Shown here piece after piece: positions 1 through 8,691 of a stretch of DNA of 64,000 nt. The notes beneath the pieces are model-generated. The model had not been told where the DNA came from, made no database searches, and saw only the letters and a program-made list of their open reading frames with translations. The DNA comes from Muribaculum intestinale (GTDB taxonomy: Bacteria > Bacteroidota > Bacteroidia > Bacteroidales > Muribaculaceae), in contig NZ_CP021421.1 in assembly GCF_002201515.1 (NCBI RefSeq), forward strand, positions 186,001 through 250,000, written 5' to 3'. The first letter of the stretch is position 1, and each line of letters starts with the position of its first letter. Position numbers and translations under genes: made by a program.

Positions 1-1
1 C

Positions 2-1777
2 GACACCGACGGCGACGGTCGTCCCGACGAACTCGCATTCACCGTCGACCTCCCCGCCAAGGCCGAAGTCACCGCGAAAGTCACAATCTGCGAAGGCACC
101 GACGGTTCGCAGTTCAAACCCTCGACATGGGCCTCACTGCGACTACGCGACCACAACCGACGATACCCCGAAGCCGGCAGCGTGACATTTCCCGGCTCCG
201 ACACTCCACGCCATGTCTACGACGCCGTCTACGGCCACGGCATAATGCTCGAAGGCTCCCACGGAGGCATACGCGTATATGCCGACAACCGACAGAGCAT
301 CGACCTATACGGCAAAAAATCACCGCGCCTCGAACTCGCCGAAACAGCCTTCTACACCACTCCCGACAAGGAAGCGGAAGGCTACGGATGCGACATCCTC
401 TGGGCCGGCAACTCGATTGGCGCGGGCTCGTTCAGAGCGGTGGCTCCCGACGGTACACTATTCGCCACCGACTCCGTGGCCTCACGCACACAGCGGGTGA
501 TTGCATCCGGACCGGTGCGCTCCATTGTCGAGGTATCCACACCGCGATGGAAAGTCAACGGCCGCGAATACGATATGACCCAGCGCTACACCATATGGGC
601 CGGACACCGCGACATCGAAGTAGACATCTACGGACTATACGGCACCCCCGAAGGCTCATTCGCCACAGGTGTGCTCTGCCTCGACAACGGCGACGGATTC
701 GTGTCAGCCCGAGGCACCGCCATCAGCTGCGGCACAAGCACTCCCGACAAGAAACGCCCCGACCACACAGAGACCCTTGCCGTGGGCATATACGCCCCCG
801 ACTCGCTGGTAAATGACGTGAGGGAAGACTCTCTCAACTATCTGATTACCCTCAATCCCGATGCCGCCGGACACATATCCTACTCTATCGCATTCGCATC
901 GGCCAAAGAAGAGGGCGCACCTGTAAGTCTCGCCAGGTGGCAGGCCTGCATGGACGACATCGCCGCCCGTCACCGTCAACCCTCGACCGTGACGGTATCA
1001 CTGACCGAGCCCTCCGACACCGTCACCATAATGATGATCGGCGACTCTACCATGGCCGACAAAGTGCTGAAAGGCGAAAATCAGGAACGTGGCTGGGGAC
1101 AGATGCTCCCCACTCTGCTCAACGGCCCCGTGCGCGTCGACAACCACGCCGTCAACGGACGCAGCTCCAAGAGCTTCATCGACGAAGGACGCTGGGACAA
1201 GGTTATCGAGCGTCTGCGCCCGGGCGACTATCTGATAATACAGTTCGGCCACAACGACGAGAAAGCCTCCGACCCCTCGCGCCATACCCTCCCGGGCTCT
1301 ACATTCGACGCCAACCTTACCCGGTTTGCACGTGAGGCCCTCGCCAAAGGTGCCACTCCTATACTTATGAACTCTATCGTAAGGCGCAACTTCCCGGCGC
1401 CGGGAGCACCGACCGTCACCGTCGACGACAAATATAAAAAAGGATATCACCCCGAAGCATTCGACACCGAAGGCTCTCGGCTTGTCGACACCCACGGCCC
1501 CTATCTTGACCCGCCGCGACGAGTGGCCGAAAGCCTCGGACTACCGTTTATCGACATGAATGCCATCACCCACAATGCCATACAGGCTCTCGGACGCGAC
1601 GCATCACGCGAATATTTCATGTGGATTCCGGCTGACACCTATCCGTTTGCCCCGGAAGGAAAAATCGACAATACCCACCTCAACATCAAGGGCGCCACAT
1701 TCGTCGCCACACTCGCCGCACAGGCGCTCGCCGACACCCTCCCGCTTCTGCGCCCCTACATATCCGTAGCCCGCTGA
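2..1777 (+). CDS. DUF4861 domain fused to CE12-like pectin acetylesterase (5' truncated)
   Basis: The frame is open from the window edge, so the true start lies upstream; the GTG at 182 is internal. The visible 591 codons begin with DTDGDGRPDELAF, typical of DUF4861, a family often found in pectin and rhamnogalacturonan loci, and this part runs to about nt 970. From about nt 1020 a second domain begins, a GDSL/SGNH esterase resembling rhamnogalacturonan acetylesterases (CE12). The blocks are all visible: GDST (nucleophile Ser), AVNGRSS (Gly), FGHNDEK (Asn) and DNTHLN near the end (Asp/His). Removal of acetyl groups from pectin is inferred from family and context. The role of DUF4861 is unknown to me. 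The gene converges on the rubrerythrin gene across a shared terminator and ends about 0.8 kb from the uronate operon. Confidence 0.85.
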   Translation, partial: DTDGDGRPDELAFTVDLPAKAEVTAKVTICEGTDGSQFKPSTWASLRLRDHNRRYPEAGSVTFPGSDTPRHVYDAVYGHGIMLEGSHGGIRVYADNRQSIDLYGKKSPRLELAETAFYTTPDKEAEGYGCDILWAGNSIGAGSFRAVAPDGTLFATDSVASRTQRVIASGPVRSIVEVSTPRWKVNGREYDMTQRYTIWAGHRDIEVDIYGLYGTPEGSFATGVLCLDNGDGFVSARGTAISCGTSTPDKKRPDHTETLAVGIYAPDSLVNDVREDSLNYLITLNPDAAGHISYSIAFASAKEEGAPVSLARWQACMDDIAARHRQPSTVTVSLTEPSDTVTIMMIGDSTMADKVLKGENQERGWGQMLPTLLNGPVRVDNHAVNGRSSKSFIDEGRWDKVIERLRPGDYLIIQFGHNDEKASDPSRHTLPGSTFDANLTRFAREALAKGATPILMNSIVRRNFPAPGAPTVTVDDKYKKGYHPEAFDTEGSRLVDTHGPYLDPPRRVAESLGLPFIDMNAITHNAIQALGRDASREYFMWIPADTYPFAPEGKIDNTHLNIKGATFVATLAAQALADTLPLLRPYISVAR

Positions 1778-1802
1778 TACATATCATCATTGATAATATA
1801 AT

Positions 1803-1841
1803 AAAATCGCCGCATCCCTGACAGCAGGGTGCGGCGATTTT
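1803..1841. terminator. Bidirectional intrinsic terminator
   Basis: An inverted repeat of about 17 bp (AAAATCGCCGCA-CCCTG arms with one bulged base, ACAG loop) lies between two convergent genes. The stem begins with A4 and ends with T4, so it supplies a U-run on either strand. Confidence 0.8.
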
Positions 1842-1860
1842 ATTATCTCTCCTGAATAGA

Positions 1861-2454
1861 TTACTCCATATCCATCGGCATGTAATGCTGATATGGGTGG
1901 TCGCAGGCGGGACATACTTTTGGAGGCTCCTTGCCCACAAACTCATATCCACATACCAGACACTTCCAGGTTATGGCCTTGTCGCGTTTCCAGAGAGTAC
2001 CGGCCTTGATGCGGTCGAGATAGCGCTGGAAGCGCTCCATATGATGCTTCTCTATCGAGGCGATAGCCTTGAAATGCTCGGCTATTTCGGGGAATCCCTC
2101 CTCTTCGGCCATTTTGGCATTGGCAAGATAAGTCTTTACAGCCTCATCGCCCTCCTCATGTATGGATATCTCGAGATTGGTGACGGTGTCCTTGGCAGGA
2201 ATAGCATCGACGGGGATATTGCAGGTAAGCTCTCCACCCTGAAGCATCTTCAGATATACCTTGCCATGACGTAGCTCATTGGCGGCTGTTTCCTCAAAGA
2301 CTTCCTTAAGAGGGAAATATCCGTCTTTCTCGGCTTGCGAGGCGTAATAGGTATAACGGGCATAAGCCTGAGTTTCGCTGATATAAGCGTCAACGACATT
2401 CTGTTCCGTGCGTGTACCCTTTATGCTCTTAGGAGTTTTTTCTGATTTGCTCAT
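1861..2454 (-). CDS. rbr: Rubrerythrin
   Basis: A 197-residue non-haem iron peroxidase that reduces hydrogen peroxide in anaerobes, cytoplasmic. The N-terminal four-helix di-iron domain shows the ligand pattern ISETQAY (Glu27), NELRHG (Glu60/His63) and IEKHHMERF. The C-terminus is a rubredoxin domain with CLVCG and CPACDHP, four cysteines for one Fe. I chose the ATG at 2454 (MSKSEKTPKS) rather than an upstream in-frame codon, because the extra residues do not look like rubrerythrin. It stands alone between the exuT terminator and the convergent terminator at 1803-1841, so it is probably monocistronic. Confidence 0.95.
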   Translation of the reverse strand: MSKSEKTPKSIKGTRTEQNVVDAYISETQAYARYTYYASQAEKDGYFPLKEVFEETAANELRHGKVYLKMLQGGELTCNIPVDAIPAKDTVTNLEISIHEEGDEAVKTYLANAKMAEEEGFPEIAEHFKAIASIEKHHMERFQRYLDRIKAGTLWKRDKAITWKCLVCGYEFVGKEPPKVCPACDHPYQHYMPMDME

Positions 2455-2520
2455 AGTTATACTGAATTTTAGTTGTTCATTCCAATCATAGATAACAACA
2501 CCATCGGACACATAAAAGTT

Positions 2521-2555
2521 GAGACGGCCCCAGGCATCTGACCCGGAGCCGCCTC
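2521..2555 (-). terminator. Terminator of the uronate operon
   Basis: On the minus strand GAGGCGGCTCCGGG pairs with CCTGGGGCCGTCTC using three G-U wobbles, giving a 14-bp RNA stem followed by AACTTTTATG. The stem is stable in RNA only on this strand, matching a minus-strand operon that ends at 2576. The U-tract is short. Confidence 0.6.
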
Positions 2556-2575
2556 ATATGACTATTAGAGCTTGT

Positions 2576-4057
2576 TTATTTTCCGACTACAATCTTCTTG
2601 TACTTCGGCACGAGGAGCTTCATTATGCACCATCCTATCAGATAGGACACACCGCATATGCAGAACACGATGAAATATCCCGCAGGCTTCCCTTCGAAGC
2701 CCATGAAGTGCATCCCTGTGGCGCCGGCATAGTCAAACAGACGGCCCGAGCAGAGATTGATAAGGAACGAGCCGACACCTCCGGCCATGCCGCCTACACC
2801 GATGATAGTGGCGATGGTGCTCTTGGGGAACATGTCGCCTACCACCGAATAGATGTTGGCCGACCACGACTGATGGGCCGCTCCTGCTATACCGATGATA
2901 ATCACCGGCCACCAGTAGGAGTAGGCTCCCAGAGGCTGCGCGAATATGGCAAGCAGCGGGAACAACGCGAAGATAAACATCGCCCTCATGCGGGCCGCAT
3001 ACGGATTCAGCCCGGTCTTGTTCATGATGATGGTCGGGAGCTTGCCTCCGTATATCGACAGCATCGTGATGGCATAAAGCACAAAGATAAGCATCTGCGC
3101 AGTGCCGGTGTCAGAGGCCAGACCATACACATCTGAGATATAGGCCGGTATCCAGAACAGGAAGAACCACCACACGCCGTCGGTAAAGAACTTGCCGAAC
3201 ACCACGGCCCACGTCTGCGGATACTTGAAGCACTGCCAGAAGGGGATTACATCCTTGTTGCTGTCGGCCTTCTCGGCGGGAGTCTCGTCAGCGTGGTTGT
3301 CAAGCTCTATATAGGCGAGCTCGGCCTTGTTGACACGTGGATTACTGCCCGGCTTCTTATAGTAGAACATCCACAGACCCATCCACACGAAGCCCAGACC
3401 GCCGATTACGATAAAGGCCATCTCCCAGCCGTTGCCGACACCCATGTTCTGAAAGAAACGGGCCAGCGGCGGGATTGACACCGGTGCGGCAAGAGCGCCC
3501 ACAGTTGCGCCGGCATTGAATATGGCGGTGGCATAGGCGCGGTCGCGTTTGGGGAAATATTCGGCTGTCACTTTCACGGCTGCGGGGAAGTTGCCCGACT
3601 CGCCTACTGCGAGCACCACGCGGGCGGCGATGAAATAATACACCGACGTGATGGCCACAAGCGAGGCTACAGTGCCGGTGGCGCTTACCATCTCGGCTGC
3701 ATCGTGCAGCCCTACAGTGTGCTCGGTAGCCCACCCGCAGAGTGCGTGGAGGCAGGCGCCGGCCGACCATACGCCGATTGCCCACAGGTATCCCTTCTTG
3801 GTACCCATCCAGTCGATGAAGCGGCCCGCAAAGAGATTGGCCACGGCATATACTATCGAGAAGATAGCGGTGATGACGCCATAGTCGGCATCAGTCCAGT
3901 GAAACTCGGGCGAGATAAAGTCCTTCCAGGTCAGAGAGAGCACCTGACGGTCCATATAATTGACCGTAGTGGCCAGAAACAGCAGTCCGCAGATGACCCA
4001 GCGGAAACTGCTCATCTTCTCATTGTACTCCTTGTCAATTGTCTGTTTGATTTCCAT
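2576..4057 (-). CDS. exuT: Hexuronate transporter, MFS family (ExuT-like)
   Basis: A 493-residue MFS permease with about twelve hydrophobic helices. The first helix carries NYMDRQVLSL, the signature of the anion:cation symporter branch that includes ExuT and GarP. It probably brings galacturonate or glucuronate into the cytoplasm. The ATG at 4057 (MEIKQTIDKEYN) is preferred; a GTG two codons upstream is the only other nearby option. It follows uxaC by 12 nt and is the last gene before a terminator, so it is co-transcribed with the catabolic genes. Substrate is inferred from family and operon; other organic anions are carried by relatives. Confidence 0.87.
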   Translation of the reverse strand: MEIKQTIDKEYNEKMSSFRWVICGLLFLATTVNYMDRQVLSLTWKDFISPEFHWTDADYGVITAIFSIVYAVANLFAGRFIDWMGTKKGYLWAIGVWSAGACLHALCGWATEHTVGLHDAAEMVSATGTVASLVAITSVYYFIAARVVLAVGESGNFPAAVKVTAEYFPKRDRAYATAIFNAGATVGALAAPVSIPPLARFFQNMGVGNGWEMAFIVIGGLGFVWMGLWMFYYKKPGSNPRVNKAELAYIELDNHADETPAEKADSNKDVIPFWQCFKYPQTWAVVFGKFFTDGVWWFFLFWIPAYISDVYGLASDTGTAQMLIFVLYAITMLSIYGGKLPTIIMNKTGLNPYAARMRAMFIFALFPLLAIFAQPLGAYSYWWPVIIIGIAGAAHQSWSANIYSVVGDMFPKSTIATIIGVGGMAGGVGSFLINLCSGRLFDYAGATGMHFMGFEGKPAGYFIVFCICGVSYLIGWCIMKLLVPKYKKIVVGK

Positions 4058-4069
4058 GAGCACAAGTGA

Positions 4070-5485
4070 TTAGAATTTGAAATAGTTCTTGGCGTTGTTA
4101 TAGCAGATATCCTCAATCATTTTATTGACGCGCGCCTCTTCGTAGCCGGTATAAGGCACTTCGCCGTTCTCGATGTCGTTGCCTACAAGATTGCACAGTG
4201 TGCGGCGGAAATACTCGTGGCGCGGATAGCTGAGGAACGAGCGCGAGTCGGTAAGCATACCGACAAAGCGGCTCAGCAGACCGAGTACCGACAGGGCGTT
4301 CATCTGCTTCTGCATGCCATCCTTCTGGTCGAGGAACCACCAGCCGGAGCCGAACTGTATCTTGCCGGCCACACTGCCGTCCTGGAAGTTGCCGAGCATG
4401 GTGGCGATTACCTCGTTGGCACAGGGGTTGAGATTGTAGAGTATGGTCTTGGTGAGCTTGCCGCGCGAATTGAGCGTGTCGAGGAACTTCGACATCGACT
4501 TGGCGGTGGTAAACTCGCCGATGCTGTCAAAACCGGTGTCGGGACCGAGCAGTTTGAACATTTTGGAGTTGTTGTCGCGGATAGCGCCGTAATGGAACTG
4601 CTGGGTCCAGCCCGACTCATAGTCCATCTCGCCGAACACTACAAGCATGGCGCTCTTGAACTTGTGTATCTCCTCCTTGCTCAGCTCCTTGCCTCCGTAT
4701 ACCTTGTTGAATATGGCGTCGATTTCATCCTGGGTGTAGTCGGCGGCATAGAATTCCTCGATGCCGTGGTCGCTGAGGCGACACCCCATCGACTCGAAGA
4801 AATCATGACGCTTCTGAAGGGCGTCCACCATATCCTGAAACTTGTTGATTTCCACACCGCTCACCTCGGCCAGCTTCTCCACATACGCGCGGAATGCCGC
4901 GGGATTCTCTACAGCCATGGCCTTGTCGGGACGCCAAGTAGGCAGCATCTTGATTTCAAATCCGCTATCGGCCACTGCCTTATGGTATTCGAGCGAGTCG
5001 ACGGGGTCGTCGGTGGTGCATACGGTCTCCACATTGTAGCGGCGCATCAGTCCGCGGGCAGTCATCGTAGGGTCGTTCTGCAGCTTGTCGTTGCACGCCT
5101 CGAATATCTCGCGGGCGGTCTCGGGATTGAGCAGTTTGTCGATGCCGAAGGCTGTCTTAAGCTCAAGATGTGTCCAGTGGTACAGGGGATTGCGGAATGT
5201 GTAAGGCACTGTCTCGGCCCACTTCTCGAATTTCTCCCAGTCGGTAGTATCGGTACCCGTACAGAAACGCTCGGGCACACCGTTGGAGCGCATGGCGCGC
5301 CACTTGTAGTGGTCTCCGCCAAGCCATATCTCGGTAATCGAACTGAATTTATGGTCATCGGCCACCATCTTGGGTATCAGATGGCAGTGATAGTCGATAA
5401 TAGGCATTCCGGCCGCATGTTCATGGTAAAGTTTCTGGGCCGTGGGGGTCTGGAGAAGAAAATTCTCATCCATGAAAGGTTTCAT
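4070..5485 (-). CDS. uxaC: Uronate isomerase (glucuronate/galacturonate isomerase)
   Basis: Converts D-glucuronate to fructuronate and D-galacturonate to tagaturonate, the first cytoplasmic step of uronate use. The protein has 471 residues, the normal length, and an amidohydrolase-like fold with the N-terminal metal motif IIDYHCHL (His33, His35). Later conserved blocks include TWRPDKAM, QFHYGAIRDNN, and the C-terminal SYPRHEYFRR. The ATG at 5485 follows an A-rich stretch. It lies between uxaA (134-nt spacer with a hairpin) and exuT (12 nt). With uxaB and uxaA alongside, galacturonate is the more likely main substrate. Confidence 0.95.
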   Translation of the reverse strand: MKPFMDENFLLQTPTAQKLYHEHAAGMPIIDYHCHLIPKMVADDHKFSSITEIWLGGDHYKWRAMRSNGVPERFCTGTDTTDWEKFEKWAETVPYTFRNPLYHWTHLELKTAFGIDKLLNPETAREIFEACNDKLQNDPTMTARGLMRRYNVETVCTTDDPVDSLEYHKAVADSGFEIKMLPTWRPDKAMAVENPAAFRAYVEKLAEVSGVEINKFQDMVDALQKRHDFFESMGCRLSDHGIEEFYAADYTQDEIDAIFNKVYGGKELSKEEIHKFKSAMLVVFGEMDYESGWTQQFHYGAIRDNNSKMFKLLGPDTGFDSIGEFTTAKSMSKFLDTLNSRGKLTKTILYNLNPCANEVIATMLGNFQDGSVAGKIQFGSGWWFLDQKDGMQKQMNALSVLGLLSRFVGMLTDSRSFLSYPRHEYFRRTLCNLVGNDIENGEVPYTGYEEARVNKMIEDICYNNAKNYFKF

Positions 5486-5537
5486 AATATTTGCTTTTGT
5501 GTTAGACAGATATCAGACCTGACAATTATACGATATG

Positions 5538-5566
5538 CCTGTGGACTGCACTTACAGCCCCACAGG
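5538..5566 (-). other. Intra-operon stem-loop between uxaA and uxaC
   Basis: CCTGTGG at 5538-5544 pairs with CCACAGG at 5560-5566, with an inner CTG/CAG pair, inside the 134-nt uxaA-uxaC spacer. No U-run follows on the minus strand, so it is more likely a processing or stability element than a terminator. Confidence 0.4.
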
Positions 5567-5619
5567 TCATGATAATCTCAAATCTCTCTATCGGATTTAA
5601 CGGTTGTTTTCATTGTTTA

Positions 5620-7125
5620 TTATAGCGTCACTCCATTCTTGAAGATAGCAATCTCCTGGTATCCATGGATTTCAGAGTTTACCTTACGCCCCGAGGCCAC
5701 CTCCAGCACAAAGCCGATGAAGTCGTCGAGCACATCATCCATCGAACGGTCCTCGACGAGCTGACCGGCGTTGAAGTCAATCCAGTCGGGCTTGCGGGCG
5801 GCAAGAGTGCTGTTGGTCGAAATCTTGGCTGTGGGCACAAAGGTGCCGAAGGGGGTGCCGCGCCCTGTGGTGAACAACACCATCTGACAGCCGGCTGCGG
5901 CCAGTGCGGTAGCGGCCACAAGGTCGTTGCCGGGAGCCGACAGAAGGTTGAGCCCGTTGATCGTCACACGGTCGCCATATGCGAGCACACCCTTCACCGC
6001 GCTCTTTCCCGACTTCTGGGTGCAGCCGAGTGCCTTCTCCTCAAGTGTGGAGATGCCGCCGGCTTTGTTGCCGGGCGAAGGATTCTCGCCTACAGGCTCG
6101 CCATGACTGAGGAAATACTCCTTGAAGTCATTTATAAGGTCGATAGTGCTGTGGAGCAGGTTGTTGTCGGCGCAGCGCTCCATCAGTATGGTCTCGGCGC
6201 CAAACATCTCGGGTACTTCGGTTAGTATCGTGGTGCCTCCCTGACAGTTGCACAGGTAGTCCGACAACTCGCCAAGCAGAGGGTTGGCCGTGATGCCTGA
6301 GAAGCCGTCGGAGCCGCCACACTTCAGGCCGATGCGCAGTTTCGACGCGGGCTGTGTGCTGCGCTTGCAGACGCGGGCCTTCTCATAAAGGCCGCGCAAT
6401 ATCTCAAGACCGGCCTCTACCTCATCGCCCTCTACCTCCTGCGAAACGAGAAACTTCACGCGCTCGCGGTCGTAATCGCCGCAGAACTCCTCGAATGCCT
6501 TGGGCTGGTTGTTCTCACAGCCGAGCCCCACCACGAGTATGGCGCCGGCATTGGGATGATGCACCATGTCGCGGAGTATCTTTCGGGTATTCTCATGATC
6601 GCCTCCGAGCTGCGAGCAGCCATAGTTGTGAGTAAATGCCACGATATCGTTGACACCCTCACATCCTGTCTCTTTTTTAAGAGCCTCGGCTATGCGCTTT
6701 ACGATGCCGTTGACACACCCCACGGTGGGGATTACCCACACCTCGTTGCGTATGCCGGCCTGGCCGTCGGGGCGCAGATAGCCTTCGAAGGTACGCTCCT
6801 CGCGGTAGCGGGCCGGACAACCTCCGTAGGCTTCCTTTATCGAGATATCCGAATAGTCGAGTGTGCCGGCGAGATTGGTGGCGATTGTCTCATGGTCGAG
6901 AAATGCACCCTTGGCCACAGCGTGGCGCACATGGCCGATAGGGAATCCGTATTTCACCACATTCTCCCCCTCGGCGATAGGCTCCAGAGCAAACTTATGT
7001 CCGGCGGGTATATCGTCGACAATGGTTATCTCACTGCCGTCGACAGTGACCGTCGTCCCTTTCCGGAGCGGAGCGATGGCGACGGCCACATTGTCGGCAG
7101 GATTTATCTTTATATATTCTTTCAT
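5620..7125 (-). CDS. uxaA: Altronate dehydratase, single-chain UxaA
   Basis: Dehydrates D-altronate to 2-keto-3-deoxygluconate, an iron-dependent cytoplasmic enzyme. The 501-residue chain has an N-terminal SAF-like region (DNVAVAIAPLRKGTTV, residues 11-26) and a long C-terminal UxaA domain. Conserved cysteine blocks, candidate metal ligands, include HNYGCSQLGGD (Cys170), GLGCENNQ and LKCGGSDGFSGITANP. Length and domain order match full-length UxaA, not the split form of some bacteria. Its stop is followed by a 134-nt spacer before uxaC, and its start lies only 19 nt after uxaB, so the two are likely co-transcribed. Confidence 0.95.
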   Translation of the reverse strand: MKEYIKINPADNVAVAIAPLRKGTTVTVDGSEITIVDDIPAGHKFALEPIAEGENVVKYGFPIGHVRHAVAKGAFLDHETIATNLAGTLDYSDISIKEAYGGCPARYREERTFEGYLRPDGQAGIRNEVWVIPTVGCVNGIVKRIAEALKKETGCEGVNDIVAFTHNYGCSQLGGDHENTRKILRDMVHHPNAGAILVVGLGCENNQPKAFEEFCGDYDRERVKFLVSQEVEGDEVEAGLEILRGLYEKARVCKRSTQPASKLRIGLKCGGSDGFSGITANPLLGELSDYLCNCQGGTTILTEVPEMFGAETILMERCADNNLLHSTIDLINDFKEYFLSHGEPVGENPSPGNKAGGISTLEEKALGCTQKSGKSAVKGVLAYGDRVTINGLNLLSAPGNDLVAATALAAAGCQMVLFTTGRGTPFGTFVPTAKISTNSTLAARKPDWIDFNAGQLVEDRSMDDVLDDFIGFVLEVASGRKVNSEIHGYQEIAIFKNGVTL

Positions 7126-7144
7126 TATATTATTGACTCACTTG

Positions 7145-8626
7145 TTACAGTATGCCCTCGACGGTTGCGAGCATACCCTTTTCCTGTATCCGGTTGAGGA
7201 AATCTGTCACCATGGCTGTAAGGCCGGGGATGCGGTTGAGGTCGCCATGCTCTTTCCATATCAGCGAGTCGGCGGCGAGCACACCTTCGGCCACCTTGGC
7301 GGTGTCGCCGGTAGCCCACAGTCCGGCAAGCAGATCCATGATTGCCTGGTCGTCCTGCGGTTTGATTTCCGCACCGTCGCTACGCTTGCCCCCCTTGTAG
7401 TAGGTGATGATGGCGGCCAGACCGAGCACGATACCCTTGGGAAGTTCCCCCTTGCGCTCGAGATAGGTCTTGAGACCGGGAAGGTCGCGGGTCTGGAACT
7501 TGGGGAAGGCGTTGAGCATGATTGATGTCACCTGATGATCCACATACGGATTGTTGAAGCGCTCAAGCACGTCGCCGCCAAATTTCTCAAGCTCTTCCAT
7601 CGGCAGGTTGAGAGTCTGCATGAGTTCGTCAAACTGCACCTTGTGGATATACTTGCCGAGCACGGGATGGTTGCAGGCGTCACGCACGATGTTCACGCCG
7701 CTGAGATAGGTCACGGGCGACAGCACGGTGTGGGGGCCGTTGAGCAGAGTCACCTTGCGTTCGTGGTACGGGGCCTCCGAGTCGGTGATTATCACATGCA
7801 GTCCGGCCTTCTCGGCGGGGAATTCGGCACGCAGTTCTTCGACGCTCATGTTGCAGGGGCGCTCGATTACCCACAGGTGGAATACTTCGCCCTGCACCAC
7901 CACGTTGTCAACATATCCGAGTTTCTGCTGTATGTTGGCGATATCCTTGCGCGGGAATCCGGGCACGATGCGGTCGACAAGTGTGGCACACACATAGTTG
8001 TACCTCTCAAACCATGCCTTGAAGCCCTCGTAATCGGCGCCGAAATCATCCTTCCAGAGGTCGATATACTTGAGGATGGCGTCGCGCAGATGGTGCCCGT
8101 TCTCAAATATCAGCTCACAGGGCATAATGATGAATCCCTTGTCGGGAGCACCGTTGAATGTGGTATAGCGGCGGTAGAGCAGCTGGGTGAGGCGCCCGGG
8201 ATATGACGAGGCGGGACGGTCGGCAAACTTGCATTCGGGGTCAAACACGATACCGGCCTCGGTGGTGTTGGAGATTACGAAACGCATCTCGGGCTGGTCG
8301 GCCAGCGCAAGATAGGCATCGGTCTGGCTGAATGGATTGATACCGCGGCTGATTACATCCACACGTGTATAGGAGTCCACGGCCTCGCCGTCGAGACGGC
8401 CCTGGAGGTTGACATGATACATGTAGTCCTGAGCCTGGAGCAGACCCATGGCAAAACTGTCGGGCTGACCCTGCACGATTACTGCCGACGAGTTGAAGTC
8501 GGTGCTGTCGTTCATATTCTTGATAATCCAGTCTACAAACGCGCGGAGGAAGTTTCCTTCGCCAAACTGTATGACACGTTCAGGCGCATGGGCCTTGGGA
8601 GCTGTCAGACTATTGAGAAATTTCAT
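7145..8626 (-). CDS. uxaB: Tagaturonate reductase (altronate oxidoreductase)
   Basis: NADH-dependent reduction of tagaturonate to altronate, the step between UxaC and UxaA. The 493 residues match the mannitol dehydrogenase/UxaB family: IQFGEGNFLRAF (residues 19-30) is the nucleotide-binding start, and KVTLLNGPHTVLSPVTYLSG is the family substrate/catalytic region. Fructuronate reductase (UxuB) is a relative, but the neighbouring altronate dehydratase and absence of a mannonate dehydratase favour UxaB. The ATG at 8626 is unambiguous. It is followed after 18 nt by uxaA. Confidence 0.93.
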   Translation of the reverse strand: MKFLNSLTAPKAHAPERVIQFGEGNFLRAFVDWIIKNMNDSTDFNSSAVIVQGQPDSFAMGLLQAQDYMYHVNLQGRLDGEAVDSYTRVDVISRGINPFSQTDAYLALADQPEMRFVISNTTEAGIVFDPECKFADRPASSYPGRLTQLLYRRYTTFNGAPDKGFIIMPCELIFENGHHLRDAILKYIDLWKDDFGADYEGFKAWFERYNYVCATLVDRIVPGFPRKDIANIQQKLGYVDNVVVQGEVFHLWVIERPCNMSVEELRAEFPAEKAGLHVIITDSEAPYHERKVTLLNGPHTVLSPVTYLSGVNIVRDACNHPVLGKYIHKVQFDELMQTLNLPMEELEKFGGDVLERFNNPYVDHQVTSIMLNAFPKFQTRDLPGLKTYLERKGELPKGIVLGLAAIITYYKGGKRSDGAEIKPQDDQAIMDLLAGLWATGDTAKVAEGVLAADSLIWKEHGDLNRIPGLTAMVTDFLNRIQEKGMLATVEGIL

Positions 8627-8653
8627 GATTGATTAGTTTTATTGTGTTGATAT

Positions 8654-8667
8654 TTATAGCTTGTTTA
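8654..8667. repeat. Short intergenic repeat, variant copy
   Basis: TTATAGCTTGTTTA, one base different from the 14-mer at 2565-2578 and 11377-11390. It lies 28 nt upstream of the uxaB start. Confidence 0.4.
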
Positions 8668-8691
8668 TGGAAATCGTAGTATATTAATCAT

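Noticed and set aside
182..184. GTG as the start of the DUF4861-CE12 gene
   Set aside because: The frame is open to the window edge and the upstream residues (DTDGDGRPDELAF) are typical DUF4861 sequence.
4217..5572. Long plus-strand open frame (about 450 codons) opposite uxaC
   Set aside because: It is a mirror of the uxaC coding sequence produced by high GC and codon bias; its translation has no recognisable domain, and uxaC is certain.
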